Positions 41,143 to 50,120 are shown, numbered from the stretch's first letter. The stretch is DNA of 64,000 nucleotides from Nostocoides sp. HKS02 (GCF_009707485.1 NZ_CP046121.1:124001-188000), one strand, 5' to 3'. Numbers and translations are program-made. Notes: generated by a model from the sequence alone, not told the origin.

Positions 41143-42804
41143 GTGTCTCACCTGGTCCGAGCCCTCGGAGTCATCACGATCCCCGCCTTGACGATCCCGA
41201 TGAGCCTGGCGAGCGCCGACGCCGCGACGCTACCCCCGCCTCCGTCGAAGTCCCTGCCGAGCGGGCTCGACGTCGCCTCGCCGTACGAGGCCCAACGAAT
41301 CTGCGACCCCGTCGCCAAGCCGGGCGTACTCGCGTTCGCCACCCTCATGACGGGCTACTACAAGGTCGGCAACACCGGTGGCATCACCCGGAACTGCAAC
41401 AGCGGGATCACCGAGCACTCCGAGGGCCGGGCCTGGGACTGGATGCTCAGCGTCACCAACCCCAACCAGAAGGCCATCGCCGACGCGGTGACCGCGTGGC
41501 TGTCCGCCCCCGATGCCCAGGGTCGGCCGGGGGCGATGGCCCGGCGCTTCGGGATCATGTACATCATCTGGAACCACAAGATGTGGCGTGCCTACGATCC
41601 CGCGCGCGGGTGGGCCGCCTACACCGGGTCCGTGCCGCACACCGATCACATCCACTTCTCGTTCTCCTGGGACGGTGCGTACGCCCGGACCTCGTGGTGG
41701 ACCGGCAAGGCGCTCACCACGATCGACCTCGGACCCAAGGCCCCCACCCCCTCGCCGACTACACCGCCGCAGACCCCGGCGTCGGTCTACTCGATCCTCA
41801 TGGTCGGGGCGACCGGGCCCGACGTCGCCCTCGCGCAGAAGGTCATCGGCGCCACCCCCGACGGCATCTTCGGCCCACAGACCGAGGCCGCCCTGCGCGC
41901 CTGGCAGGGGGTCAAGGGCCTGAAGGTGACCGGCCAGCTCGATGCCGCCACCTGGGCCGCGATGGAGCGGCTCGGCCTGGTCCCGGCCCGCGGGATCGCC
42001 GCTGCCCCTGCGCCCAAGCCGGTCACCACCCCTGCGCCCAAGCCGGTCACCACCCCTGCGCCCAAGCCGGTCACCACGCCGACGGCATCGTCCAGCCCGC
42101 TCGCGGCATACGCGAAGATGACGCTGCGACGGGGCTCGACCGGCGCCGCCGTGGTGGCGTTGCAGAAGGCGCTGGGCATTGCGGCGGACGGAGACTTCGG
42201 GCCCCTCACCGAGGGGGCCGCGCGGGCGTTCCAGACCCGCCGGCACCTGCCCGCGACCGGCATCGTCGGGCCATCGACGTGGGCCGCGCTGATGGGCACC
42301 TCGGCCCCTGCGTCCCCGGCGCCGACCCCGGTCGCCTCGCGCAGCACCAGCACCCCGCGAGCAGCGGTCGGCCCCTACGCCTCCGTCATGTCGACCGTGC
42401 TGCGGCAGGGCTCGCGCGGCGAGGCCGTCAAGACCCTCCAGCGTGCGCTGGCCACGGTCGCGGTCGATGGCGTGTTCTCGACCCGGACCACGGTCGCGGT
42501 CAAGGCGTTCCAGAAGTCTGTCGCGCTGCCCACCACCGGCATCGTCGACGCGAGCGTGTGGCGCGCCCTGGACACCCGGGACCACCCGCTGCGCGCCGAG
42601 TACTCCGCGGTGCTGCGCGAGGGCTCACGGGGGGCGTCGGTCACGACCCTGCAGAAGGCGCTGCGCATCACCGCCGACGGCGTGTTCGGCCCGGCGACCC
42701 AGGCCGCGGTGAAGGCGCTCCAGGCGCGGGCGAAGCTCGCCCGGACCGGCGTCGTCGCGACGCTCACCTGGCAGGCCCTGGAGAGCGAGCTGCGGCGGCG
42801 CTAG
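41143..42804 (+). CDS. secreted M15-like peptidase with four peptidoglycan-binding domains
   Basis: 553 residues from GTG 41143, which follows CAGGAG at 7 nt; an ATG at 41122 in frame is the alternative. A signal peptide ends near residue 28. The N-terminal domain (about 42-180) has EHSEGRAWDW and HTDHIHFSF, a HxxxxxxD...HxH arrangement typical of M15/LAS zinc peptidases and the ARB-07466-like domain. Four PG_binding_1 repeats follow (about 205-262, 305-370, 400-460, 475-545), each with the DG.FGP.T..AV.AFQ pattern. Probably cuts or remodels peptidoglycan while anchored to it. Confidence 0.85.
   Translation: MSHLVRALGVITIPALTIPMSLASADAATLPPPPSKSLPSGLDVASPYEAQRICDPVAKPGVLAFATLMTGYYKVGNTGGITRNCNSGITEHSEGRAWDWMLSVTNPNQKAIADAVTAWLSAPDAQGRPGAMARRFGIMYIIWNHKMWRAYDPARGWAAYTGSVPHTDHIHFSFSWDGAYARTSWWTGKALTTIDLGPKAPTPSPTTPPQTPASVYSILMVGATGPDVALAQKVIGATPDGIFGPQTEAALRAWQGVKGLKVTGQLDAATWAAMERLGLVPARGIAAAPAPKPVTTPAPKPVTTPAPKPVTTPTASSSPLAAYAKMTLRRGSTGAAVVALQKALGIAADGDFGPLTEGAARAFQTRRHLPATGIVGPSTWAALMGTSAPASPAPTPVASRSTSTPRAAVGPYASVMSTVLRQGSRGEAVKTLQRALATVAVDGVFSTRTTVAVKAFQKSVALPTTGIVDASVWRALDTRDHPLRAEYSAVLREGSRGASVTTLQKALRITADGVFGPATQAAVKALQARAKLARTGVVATLTWQALESELRRR
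42007..42078 (+). repeat. three tandem 24-bp repeats in a Pro-rich linker
   Basis: Three consecutive 24-bp units encode PAPKPVTT three times between the first and second peptidoglycan-binding modules. Copies are identical apart from the last base. Unit number may vary between strains. Confidence 0.95.
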
Positions 42805-43508
42805 AGCGCCAGCGTCACGCCCTCGGCGGTCAGGCGCGCGACCCGGCCACCGGCAGGCTCGGGACCGCGCGAGAGCACTACTGAGCCGTCGACCGCCCAC
42901 GCGGCGAGCGCGGTCCGCAGCAGCTCACCGAGCTCGGCGGTTGCCGTGTGCACCCGGACTGACTCCGGCCACGCCGCAGCGGGAACCACACTCGCGTATG
43001 CCGTCGGCGCGCCATCGGTGGTCAGCGCCGACTCCGCGGGTGAGGGCTCGTCCCACGCACTGAACTGGTCGGCATACGTCGCGAGCTCGCGGGCCTCGTC
43101 CATCACCCCGGGTGGCACCGGAGCAGCTGCCGACCGGGCCAGCGCCGGCAGCGTGACCAGCACGGCCGGCGTGTCGTCGGGCCGCACCAGGGCGAGGTCG
43201 TCGGTGACGAGCAGGTCGTGCGACGCCCCGTCGAGCTGCACCGTGGCGCCTACCGACCACACCGCCAGGGACCAGTACAGCGCGCGCCAGTGTGGGGGCA
43301 GCACCAGCTGGACCCGGCTGCCGGGGCCGAGGTCCCACTCGTCCTGGAGGGCGTTGGCGGCCTTGCTGACCCAGTTGCCGAGGACCTTGGCGCTCAGCTC
43401 GATGCGCTCGCCGCTGGTGGGGCCCGGTGTGTCGTCGTAGAAGGTCACCCGCGGCCGAGCGGGATCCGACCGGAGCATGGCGGCCAGCAGGTCCGGTGGG
43501 GTGCGCAT
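42801..43508 (-). CDS. TIGR03089 family protein
   Basis: 235-residue actinobacterial protein of unknown function related to the N-terminal half of AMP-binding (acyl-CoA synthetase-like) enzymes. SAKVLGNWVSKAANALQDEW near 45 and LPPHWRALYWSLAVWSVGAT near 72 resemble the substrate-side helices of that superfamily. The P-loop and the C-terminal domain are absent, so catalysis is unlikely. ATG 43508 fits the family start. Its stop shares CTAG 42801-42804 with the convergent peptidase. Confidence 0.83.
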   Translation of the reverse strand: MRTPPDLLAAMLRSDPARPRVTFYDDTPGPTSGERIELSAKVLGNWVSKAANALQDEWDLGPGSRVQLVLPPHWRALYWSLAVWSVGATVQLDGASHDLLVTDDLALVRPDDTPAVLVTLPALARSAAAPVPPGVMDEARELATYADQFSAWDEPSPAESALTTDGAPTAYASVVPAAAWPESVRVHTATAELGELLRTALAAWAVDGSVVLSRGPEPAGGRVARLTAEGVTLAL

Positions 43509-43528
43509 GGGCCCAACCCTATGGGCGC

Positions 43529-43534
43529 TAGCGT
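43529..43534 (+). promoter_or_regulatory. -10-like hexamer TAGCGT, near-leaderless promoter
   Basis: TAGCGT ends 8 nt before GTG 43543 and lies in the 34-bp divergent spacer with the TIGR03089 gene. Confidence 0.4.
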
Positions 43535-43542
43535 TGCGCACT

Positions 43543-45657
43543 GTGACCAGCCGCGCGCCCCGCAGCTACCCGTACGCGCCGGACCCTCGCGACCTGCCGC
43601 TGCTGCCGGGAGAGGCGTGGGGTGGGCTGATCCTCACCCGCCTCGTGGTCGCCGCGGGGCTGTGGCTCGTGCTCGGCTCGGCGGCCGCCGCGGTCCTGGC
43701 ACTCTCCGGGGTGTGGCAGCCGTGGGTCGCGCTGCCCACCCTGCTCGTCCTCGGCGCGGTCGCTGTCTGGGCGTCGGCGTGGGTGCGGTCCCAGCCGCTG
43801 CCGGTGTGGAGCGCCGTCGCGATGCTCGTGGTCGCCGTGGGCGCAGCGGTGTGGGCCGGCAGCACCCACTCCGAGCAGGTGCTGCCGAGGCGTGACTCGG
43901 GCAGCTACCTGCAGTCCGCCATCGAGCTGGCCTCCGGCCACGCGCGCCCGATCGAGGTGCCACCGGACTCCGTGGGCGGCTCCGGCGTGCTCGCCATCCA
44001 GGGAATCACGCTGCGCAGCCCGGCCTTCTACGCCGTGGGCACGCCGCAGCACCCCGAGATCCAGCCGCAGTTCCCGATCGGCACGTCTGCCTGGTACTCG
44101 GTCGCCTGGTGGCTCGGCGGTGCGGGCGCGACGTTCTGGGCCCCCGCGGTGCTGTTCGGGCTGACCGTGCTGGGCGTGGGGTTGCTGGGCTGCCTGCTGG
44201 CCGGACCGCGCTGGGGGCCCCTGGCGGCCATGGCGACCGGCCTGGTCTTCCCGCTGGTGCACGTGGCCCGCTCGACGTACTCGGAACCGGTCTCGCTGCC
44301 CGTGCTCGTGGCCGGCATCATCGCCATCACCATGGCGGCCCGCGGGGCGCGAGTGGTCGACGTCGCCGCCGCCCGCGGCGCCGCGGTGGTCGCAGGCGTG
44401 CTCATGGGTGGAGCCGTGCTCATCAGGGTCGACGCCCTCCGCGAGGTGGTCCTGCTCGTGCCGGTCGTGGTCCTCGCGGTCCTCCAGCGGCAGGTGCACG
44501 CCCGGGCGCTCGCCCTCTCGACGGCGATCTCGACCGTGCTGGCCTTCGGGCTCACCGGCCTCACCTCCGGGCAGTACCTCGGCTCGATCGCAGGGTCGTT
44601 GCTGCCGCTGGTCGCACTGGGAGTCGCGGTCTGCGTCGCCGGAGCCGTACTGCTGGCGGGGGCGCGGCGGGGCTGGACCATGCCGCTGCTCGTGCAGGCG
44701 TGGCTGCCCAGGGCGCTGGTCGCCCTGGTTGTGGCCGGGGGAGCGCTGCTGGCCAGCCACCCCCTGTGGCAGACGGTGCACCAGTCGGCGGCCGACCCGG
44801 GCTCGCGGGTCGTGGCCGCGCTCCAGGCCATGCAGGGGCTTCCGGTCGACGGCGGCCGCACCTATGCCGAGCACTCCGTGCAGTGGATGTCCTGGTGGGT
44901 CGGTCCGGTGTCCCTCGTCATCGCCCTCGTGGCCATTGCTGTCCTCGCCCACCGGGCCGCCACGTGGTGGATCGAGGGACTGGAGCTGCCCGCCTGGATG
45001 GGGGCGGCGGTGGTCGGGGTCGGGTCGACCCTCCTCACGCTCTACCGACCCGGGATCACCCCCGACCACCCGTGGGCCGACCGGCGGCTGGTCATCGCCC
45101 TGCCGACCGTCGTGCTGCTGGTCGTGGCGAGTGCCGCGGTCCTCTCGCGCTGGTCGACCCGGCGCCTGCCGTATGCCGCGATGCTGCTCCTGAGCTTCGG
45201 GTGCGCGGCCTCGCTCGTGGTTCCCGCAGCGCTGGCGTCGCTGCCCCATGCGGGCGAGCGGGTCGAGCTGGGCGAGCTCGATGCGGTCGACCAGGTGTGC
45301 AGCCAGTTCCGGCCCGGGGACGTCGCGCTGATGGCCGACTCGCGCGCCGTCAACGAGTGGCCGCAGGTCCTGCGCGGCTACTGCGGGGTGCCGGCGTTGT
45401 CCACGACGGCGGCCCTGCGCGACGACCCGTCGGCCTTCAACGCCGCCATCACCCAGGTGGGGCAGGCGGTCCGAGCCCGTGGCGGCCGGCTGGTCCTCGT
45501 GGCTGCCGACTCGACCACGTCGCTCACCAGGGTCGGCCTGAGGTCAGCCGTCGTCGGAGTCGACGTGCACGTGCGCGAGGACGCCCGCCTGCTCGAGCAG
45601 CGGCCGGACCACCTCGTGGACCTGCCCGTCACCGTGTGGCTGGGCCCGACCAGCTGA
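43543..45657 (+). CDS. large multi-pass membrane protein, GT-C-like
   Basis: 704 residues with about 13 membrane helices (roughly 35-560) and a soluble C-terminal domain of some 115 residues. After the third helix comes the external-loop motif LPRRDSGSYLQSAIELASG, similar in position and acidity to the catalytic loop of GT-C transferases (GT39/GT83 type). No family can be named with certainty. It is divergent from TIGR03089 and may glycosylate a surface molecule (inference). Confidence 0.72.
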   Translation: MTSRAPRSYPYAPDPRDLPLLPGEAWGGLILTRLVVAAGLWLVLGSAAAAVLALSGVWQPWVALPTLLVLGAVAVWASAWVRSQPLPVWSAVAMLVVAVGAAVWAGSTHSEQVLPRRDSGSYLQSAIELASGHARPIEVPPDSVGGSGVLAIQGITLRSPAFYAVGTPQHPEIQPQFPIGTSAWYSVAWWLGGAGATFWAPAVLFGLTVLGVGLLGCLLAGPRWGPLAAMATGLVFPLVHVARSTYSEPVSLPVLVAGIIAITMAARGARVVDVAAARGAAVVAGVLMGGAVLIRVDALREVVLLVPVVVLAVLQRQVHARALALSTAISTVLAFGLTGLTSGQYLGSIAGSLLPLVALGVAVCVAGAVLLAGARRGWTMPLLVQAWLPRALVALVVAGGALLASHPLWQTVHQSAADPGSRVVAALQAMQGLPVDGGRTYAEHSVQWMSWWVGPVSLVIALVAIAVLAHRAATWWIEGLELPAWMGAAVVGVGSTLLTLYRPGITPDHPWADRRLVIALPTVVLLVVASAAVLSRWSTRRLPYAAMLLLSFGCAASLVVPAALASLPHAGERVELGELDAVDQVCSQFRPGDVALMADSRAVNEWPQVLRGYCGVPALSTTAALRDDPSAFNAAITQVGQAVRARGGRLVLVAADSTTSLTRVGLRSAVVGVDVHVREDARLLEQRPDHLVDLPVTVWLGPTS

Positions 45658-45755
45658 GCCGCGCGGCGGCATACCGTCGACGCCTGGGTGCCTGGACGGA
45701 CGTCGGGCGGGGGGCGAACGCGCCGTAACGCCTGCGTGGGGCGGCCCGCGGTGGC

Positions 45756-45761
45756 TAGCCT
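45756..45761 (+). promoter_or_regulatory. -10-like hexamer TAGCCT, leaderless promoter
   Basis: TAGCCT ends 6 nt before GTG 45768 with no Shine-Dalgarno sequence. Confidence 0.5.
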
Positions 45762-45767
45762 CGAGCT

Positions 45768-46925
45768 GTGAGCCTGGACTTCCGAGCCCTGACCGAGGCG
45801 GACTTCGACGCGATGCAGGACATCCGCGTCCGGGCGTTCGGCCCGATGCCCGACTCCGGTGCCGAGCGATGGCGGGCCATCAACCTCGACCTGTTGGCGC
45901 AGCGGCGCCTCTTCGGCGTCTTCGACGGCAGCGAGCTCGCCGGCTGCGGCAAGGCTCGCGGGTTCGAGCAGGCCTGGCACGGCCGCCTCGTGCCGACGGC
46001 CGGCATGGCCGGGATCACGGTGCTGCCCGAGTTCCGCGGCAGGGGTGTGGGCACCCTGTTGATGCGCGGGCTGGCCGAGCGGTCGGTCGCCCGCGGCGAG
46101 CCGCTCTCCGCGCTGTTCCCCGCCACGGTCCCGGTCTATCGCCACCTCGGGTGGGAGCTCGTCGGTGCGCAGAGCCGGTTCGCGCTCCCGGCCGCCCAGC
46201 TGCGGGTCCTCGGCGGGTCGGTGCGCCCCGTGCGGGCGACCCCTGCCGACGTCGACCGGCTGGTGACCCTGTGCCGGGACGGGTTGCGGCGCACGCGCAG
46301 CAGTGGACCTATTCCGTGGTCGGAGCAGGACTGGCAGCGTCGGCTCACCGACCCGACCTCGTTCGTCTACTGCACCGACGACGGCCTGGTCGTCTACGAG
46401 TGGGACGGCACCGACCTGTCGGTCGACCTCCTCTGGGCCGCCAGCGAGGACAGCATGCGCAGCCTGTGGTCGCTCGTCGGCTCGGGGTCGTCGATCGCCA
46501 GGACCGTCTACGCCCACCTCTCCCCGGAGGACCCGCTGTTCTGGGCGCTGCCCGAGGAGGCCGGTCACGCGGTGACCCAGCACGGCTGGATGCTCCGGGT
46601 GCTCGACGTGCCCGGAGCGCTGGCCGCGCGGGGCTACCCCGCCGCCGTGGAGGCGTCGGTCGTCGTCCGGGTCGACGACTCCGAGAGCGCGGCCAACTCA
46701 CGCACCTGGCGGCTGGAGGTCAGTGGCGGCGCCGGGCAGCTCCAGCCCGTCGACGACGCCCCCTCGGCCCTTGCGCTGTCGGCCCGCGGACTGGCCGGCC
46801 TGTATGCCGGTCGGCCGGTGGCCGCGTTGCGGCGCGCCGGCCTGGCTGGGGAGAGTGAGAGCTACGACGAGGTCGCGGACGCGGTCTTCGCCACGTCGGT
46901 CGCCTACCTCACCGACTACTTCTGA
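45768..46925 (+). CDS. Eis-family GNAT N-acetyltransferase
   Basis: 385 residues with the Eis architecture: an N-terminal GNAT domain with the acetyl-CoA loop ITVLPEFRGRGVGTLLMRG near 83 and SALFPATVPVYRHLGWELV near 114, a second GNAT-like domain in the middle and a C-terminal sterol-carrier-like domain ending YLTDYF. The free C-terminal carboxylate and Phe of Eis enzymes take part in catalysis. Eis proteins acetylate aminoglycosides or protein lysines; the real substrate here is unknown. Confidence 0.88.
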   Translation: MSLDFRALTEADFDAMQDIRVRAFGPMPDSGAERWRAINLDLLAQRRLFGVFDGSELAGCGKARGFEQAWHGRLVPTAGMAGITVLPEFRGRGVGTLLMRGLAERSVARGEPLSALFPATVPVYRHLGWELVGAQSRFALPAAQLRVLGGSVRPVRATPADVDRLVTLCRDGLRRTRSSGPIPWSEQDWQRRLTDPTSFVYCTDDGLVVYEWDGTDLSVDLLWAASEDSMRSLWSLVGSGSSIARTVYAHLSPEDPLFWALPEEAGHAVTQHGWMLRVLDVPGALAARGYPAAVEASVVVRVDDSESAANSRTWRLEVSGGAGQLQPVDDAPSALALSARGLAGLYAGRPVAALRRAGLAGESESYDEVADAVFATSVAYLTDYF

Positions 46926-46931
46926 GCGGCC

Positions 46932-46999
46932 GGTCAGCGACGGGGCCGGATCAGCGACGGGCGCCGGTCAGCGACGGGCCTGGGTCAGCGACGGGCGAA
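46932..46999. repeat. four tandem 17-bp repeats over a gene end
   Basis: Four units of 17 bp share the core TCAGCGACGGG, starting at 46934, 46951, 46968 and 46985. The last copy contains the stop and final Arg-Arg codons of the phosphatase gene on the minus strand; the others lie in the spacer before the stop of the Eis-like gene. Confidence 0.9.
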
Positions 47000-47791
47000 G
47001 GCGTCGGCCGCGTGGCGGCGCACCGCGGCATACGTCCCACGGTCCGCGGCGACGATGATGCCGGGCGTGAGCGTCGTTGGTGCGTAAGGGGTTCCGTCGG
47101 TGTGCCCAACCACGCCACCGGCTTCGGTGACCATCAGCGCGCCCGGGGCGTGGTCCCACGGACTGTTGCGGGCGTAGAGGATGTAGTCGGCTGCGCCCTC
47201 CATGAGCCGCGGGTAGTCGACGCCGCAGCACACCCATGAACCCAACAGGGCGGGCAGCGAGCCGAGGGAGTGGCCACGCAGCGGCCAGATCGACGTCACG
47301 CCGCGCGGCGCCACGCCCTCGGCCACTGGTTCGCGGGTGACGCGCTCGCCGTTGCGGTAGGTGCCGGCGCCCTTCTCGGCGACCCAGGCCACCTCGTGCT
47401 CGGGCTGCCAGATCCACGCCCGCACCGTCTCGCCGTGCTTGACCTCGCTCACCATGACCGCGTGGTCGGGGGAGCCGTGGACGAAGTTCTTCGTGCCGTC
47501 GACGGGGTCGACGGTGAAGGCGTGGTCGGCCGTGACGTAGCGATCGAGGGTGCTCGGGTCGGCCGAGGTGCGCTCCTCGCCGAGGATGAACGCCCCGGGG
47601 TATGCCGCGGAGAGCTCGCGGGTGAGGATCGCCTCGGACTCGTGGTCGGCCACGGTCACGAGGTCGCCGGGGTTCTTCTCCATCACCTCGCCATCGGCCA
47701 AGGAGCGGAACCGGGGCGTGATGACCTCGGCTGCGACGGTCTTCATCAGGGTCAACACGCGCTCGGAGTCCACGCGCCCACGGTTCCACAC
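46985..47791 (-). CDS. inositol monophosphatase family (histidinol-phosphatase-like)
   Basis: 268-residue Mg-dependent phosphatase. Metal-site motifs are GEERTSAD near 71, DPVDGTKNFVHG near 93 (the DPxDGT signature) and the C-terminal WDHAPGALMVTEAGG near 213. Actinobacterial relatives include HisN and inositol-1-phosphatases; the N-terminus SERVLTLMKTVAAEVITPRF is compatible with either. Start is uncertain: GTG 47791 is listed, GTG 47773 is nearly as good. Its stop lies in a 17-bp tandem repeat. Confidence 0.88.
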   Translation of the reverse strand: MWNRGRVDSERVLTLMKTVAAEVITPRFRSLADGEVMEKNPGDLVTVADHESEAILTRELSAAYPGAFILGEERTSADPSTLDRYVTADHAFTVDPVDGTKNFVHGSPDHAVMVSEVKHGETVRAWIWQPEHEVAWVAEKGAGTYRNGERVTREPVAEGVAPRGVTSIWPLRGHSLGSLPALLGSWVCCGVDYPRLMEGAADYILYARNSPWDHAPGALMVTEAGGVVGHTDGTPYAPTTLTPGIIVAADRGTYAAVRRHAADAFARR

Positions 47792-47844
47792 CCGCAGCCG
47801 GAGGTGAAACCCGGCCCCGCCAGCTGGTCGGCAGCTCGCGGGCG

Positions 47845-47896
47845 GCTCGTGGGCAGCATCCTCCGTGCGATCACCCGGATGATGCTGCCCACGAGC
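47845..47896. repeat. 52-bp palindrome upstream of the DUF559 gene
   Basis: Arms at 47845-47865 and 47876-47896 pair over 21 bp with one mismatch around a 10-nt loop (TGCGATCACC). It is closely related in sequence to the palindrome at 48924-48975. No T-tract follows. Confidence 0.88.
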
Positions 47897-47958
47897 GCGG
47901 CGCAGCGCCCTGTGGATGACCGCAGCCGTCGTGTCGGCGGATCGGACACGCTGAGGAA

Positions 47959-48949
47959 GTGCCCATCGACTGGCGGACCCTGCGGGTCGCAGCTGACCTG
48001 CAGGCGGGTCTGCTCACCCGTCGCCAGTGCCGTGATGCGGGCCTGACCGATGAGGCGCTGCAGTGGCGAGTGTCCAGCCGGCGCTGGTCGCGCTGGTACG
48101 ACGGCGTCTACCTCACCACCCCGGGTCGCAACGACGTCCAGGTCGCGGCCGTGGCTGCGCTTGTTGTCGGCGCTGTCTGGCGACGCGGCTGCCGATGCGG
48201 CCCTGTGCGGCCGCAGTGCCGCCCACCTGTGGGGTCTCGAGCGTCGCGCGCCGTCACCCGTCGAGCTCGTGGTGCCTCACCGCCGGTTCGTGGTCGCGCC
48301 TGACGGCGTACGCATTCGCAGGTCCCGGCGCTGGGACGATCTCGTGGACGATCGGGCCTACCCCTGGCGGACGACCGTGGCGGCGACGGTCCTGGACGTT
48401 GCCGCCGTCTCGACGCTGACGAATGCGCTCGCGCTCGTGGCGAAGGCCGTCCACCAGGAGCTCGTCACGACCGCCGCACTCTCCCAAGAGCTCGCTCTCC
48501 GCCGCGGACATCGCCACGGCGCGCTGTTGCGTTCAGCGCTCCAGGACGTCGACGACGGCGGGCAGAGCGGGGCGGAGCTGCTCTGCATCCGCGACGTCGA
48601 ACGCGCCCATGGCCTGCCCCGCGCGACCCGTCAACAGGTCAGCGACCTGGGCCAACGCCGCTACCACGACAACGAGTACGACGCATACGGCCTCATCGTC
48701 GAGGTGGACGGGCGGCTCGGGCACGAACAGTGGGGTGACCGAGTGCGCGACGGGCGACGCGACCGTCAGCTGCTCGCCACGCGCCGGGCGACTACTCGGG
48801 TCTTCTGGCAGGACGTGGCGGTCGAGCCGTGTGTGACTGCGCTCGACATCGGCCGCATCCTGCAGGACCGGGGCTGGGCGGCCGGACCGCGCGCGTGTCG
48901 CCGACCTGACTGCGCGCTACGCGGCTCGCGGGCAGCATCGTCCGTGTGA
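47959..48949 (+). CDS. DUF559 domain protein (AbiEi-like N-terminus), frame broken once
   Basis: 329 residues after repair. The N-terminus WRTLRVAADLQAGLLTRRQCRDAGL resembles the winged-helix start of AbiEi-type antitoxin-related proteins. The C-terminal part, with EYDAYGLIVEVDGRLGHEQWGDRVRDGRRD and a following TRVFWQDV, is a DUF559 (Vsr-like endonuclease fold) domain: the E.D...H....R.RD pattern supplies acidic catalytic candidates. An extra T in CTTGTT at 48160-48165 breaks the frame near residue 68. The stop codon sits in the loop of the downstream palindrome and the gene is bracketed by two related palindromes. Function unknown. Confidence 0.8.
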
Positions 48950-48975
48950 TGACCCGGACGATGCTGCCCGCGAGC
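48924..48975. repeat. 52-bp perfect palindrome over the end of the DUF559 gene
   Basis: Arms at 48924-48944 and 48955-48975 pair perfectly over 21 bp around loop TGTGATGACC, which contains the DUF559 stop codon. It differs from the upstream copy at only a few positions, mostly in compensating pairs. Confidence 0.93.
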
Positions 48976-49015
48976 AGTTCTCCGCCGCGTTGGCGGCGCC
49001 GCGCCCCGCGACGGG

Positions 49016-49021
49016 TAGGCT
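49016..49021 (+). promoter_or_regulatory. -10-like hexamer TAGGCT
   Basis: TAGGCT ends 9 nt before ATG 49031; the short spacer CCTCGCGAG has only a weak purine stretch, so the mRNA would have a very short leader. Confidence 0.4.
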
Positions 49022-49030
49022 CCTCGCGAG

Positions 49031-50101
49031 ATGAGCGAACACCCCAGCACCGGTCCGGCCGCCACGGCCCCCGTCACCGAGCAGATCCCCACCGGGCAGA
49101 TCCCTGGGCCCGCGCCGGTGACCGAACGGCTCCGCACGGAACACGTGCACCCAGCGGACGCGGCATACCTGCCCAGCACGGCGGCGACCCCGGCGAGTGC
49201 GCACGAGGCTGACAAGCCGTACGTCACCATCGTCCTGCCCTGCTACAACGAGGGCGAGCACGTTCTCCAGGAGATCGAGCGCATCACGGCGGCGATGAAC
49301 TCGAGCGAGTTCACCTACGAGCTGCTCTGCATCGACGACGCCTCGACCGACAACACCCTCGAGGTGCTCGAGGACGCGGCCACCCGGTACGCCAACCTGC
49401 GGGTCATGCCGTTCCGGCGCAACGGCGGGTCGGGCACCGCGCGCCGCATCGGCACCCAGCAGGCCCACGGCGAGATCGTCGTGTGGACCGACGCCGACAT
49501 GACCTACGAGAACGAGCGGATCCCCGAGCTGGTCCGCATCCTGCGCGACGACGAGTCCTACGACCAGGTCGTCGGCGCGCGCACCACCGAGGAGGGCACC
49601 CACAAGTGGGCCCGGGTCCCGGCGAAGTGGCTGATCCGCAAGATCGCCGAGAAGCTCACCAACCAGACGATCCCCGACCTCAACAGCGGGCTGCGTGCGT
49701 TCCGGCGTGAGGTGTCGCTGCCGTACCTGCGACTCCTGCCGCCGGGGTTCAGCTGCGTCACGACGATCACGCTCGCGTTCCTGTCCAACCAGCACGACAT
49801 CAAGTACGTGCCGACGTCCTACGCCAAGCGGGCCGGCGTCTCCAAGTTCCACTTCGTCCGCGACGCCTACCGCTACATCCTCCAGGTGCTGCGCATGGTC
49901 ATGTACTTCGACCCGCTCAAGGTGCTGATGCCGCCAGCCTTGTGGCTCATCGTCATCGGGGTGGTCAAGGGCGTCGTCGACATGGTGCGCCACCCGTTCT
50001 ACTTCCCGGCCAGCACCGTCCTGCTGGTCGTCAGTGGCATCCTCATCGGCTCGCTCGCCCTGCTCTCCGACCTCGTCGTGCGATCTCGCCCCGGCGTCTG
50101 A
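49031..50101 (+). CDS. GT2 glycosyltransferase with C-terminal membrane helices, DPM1/polyprenyl-phosphate type
   Basis: 356 residues. A disordered Pro/Thr-rich N-terminus of about 62 residues precedes a GT-A domain with VTIVLPCYNEGEHV, LLCIDDASTDNTLE and WTDADMTYENERI. Two C-terminal hydrophobic helices (about 297-315 and 325-348) anchor it. Such enzymes transfer a sugar from a nucleotide to polyprenyl phosphate. It is the first gene of a cluster with a GT4 transferase, a flippase-like membrane protein and a methyltransferase. Confidence 0.88.
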   Translation: MSEHPSTGPAATAPVTEQIPTGQIPGPAPVTERLRTEHVHPADAAYLPSTAATPASAHEADKPYVTIVLPCYNEGEHVLQEIERITAAMNSSEFTYELLCIDDASTDNTLEVLEDAATRYANLRVMPFRRNGGSGTARRIGTQQAHGEIVVWTDADMTYENERIPELVRILRDDESYDQVVGARTTEEGTHKWARVPAKWLIRKIAEKLTNQTIPDLNSGLRAFRREVSLPYLRLLPPGFSCVTTITLAFLSNQHDIKYVPTSYAKRAGVSKFHFVRDAYRYILQVLRMVMYFDPLKVLMPPALWLIVIGVVKGVVDMVRHPFYFPASTVLLVVSGILIGSLALLSDLVVRSRPGV

Positions 50102-50120
50102 GCGGGCCGGAGTCGCCAGA

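Noticed and set aside
47959..48949. AbiEi/AbiEii type IV toxin-antitoxin pair
   Set aside because: Only the AbiEi-like N-terminal helix region is seen; no AbiEii nucleotidyltransferase gene is adjacent, so a complete system is not supported.
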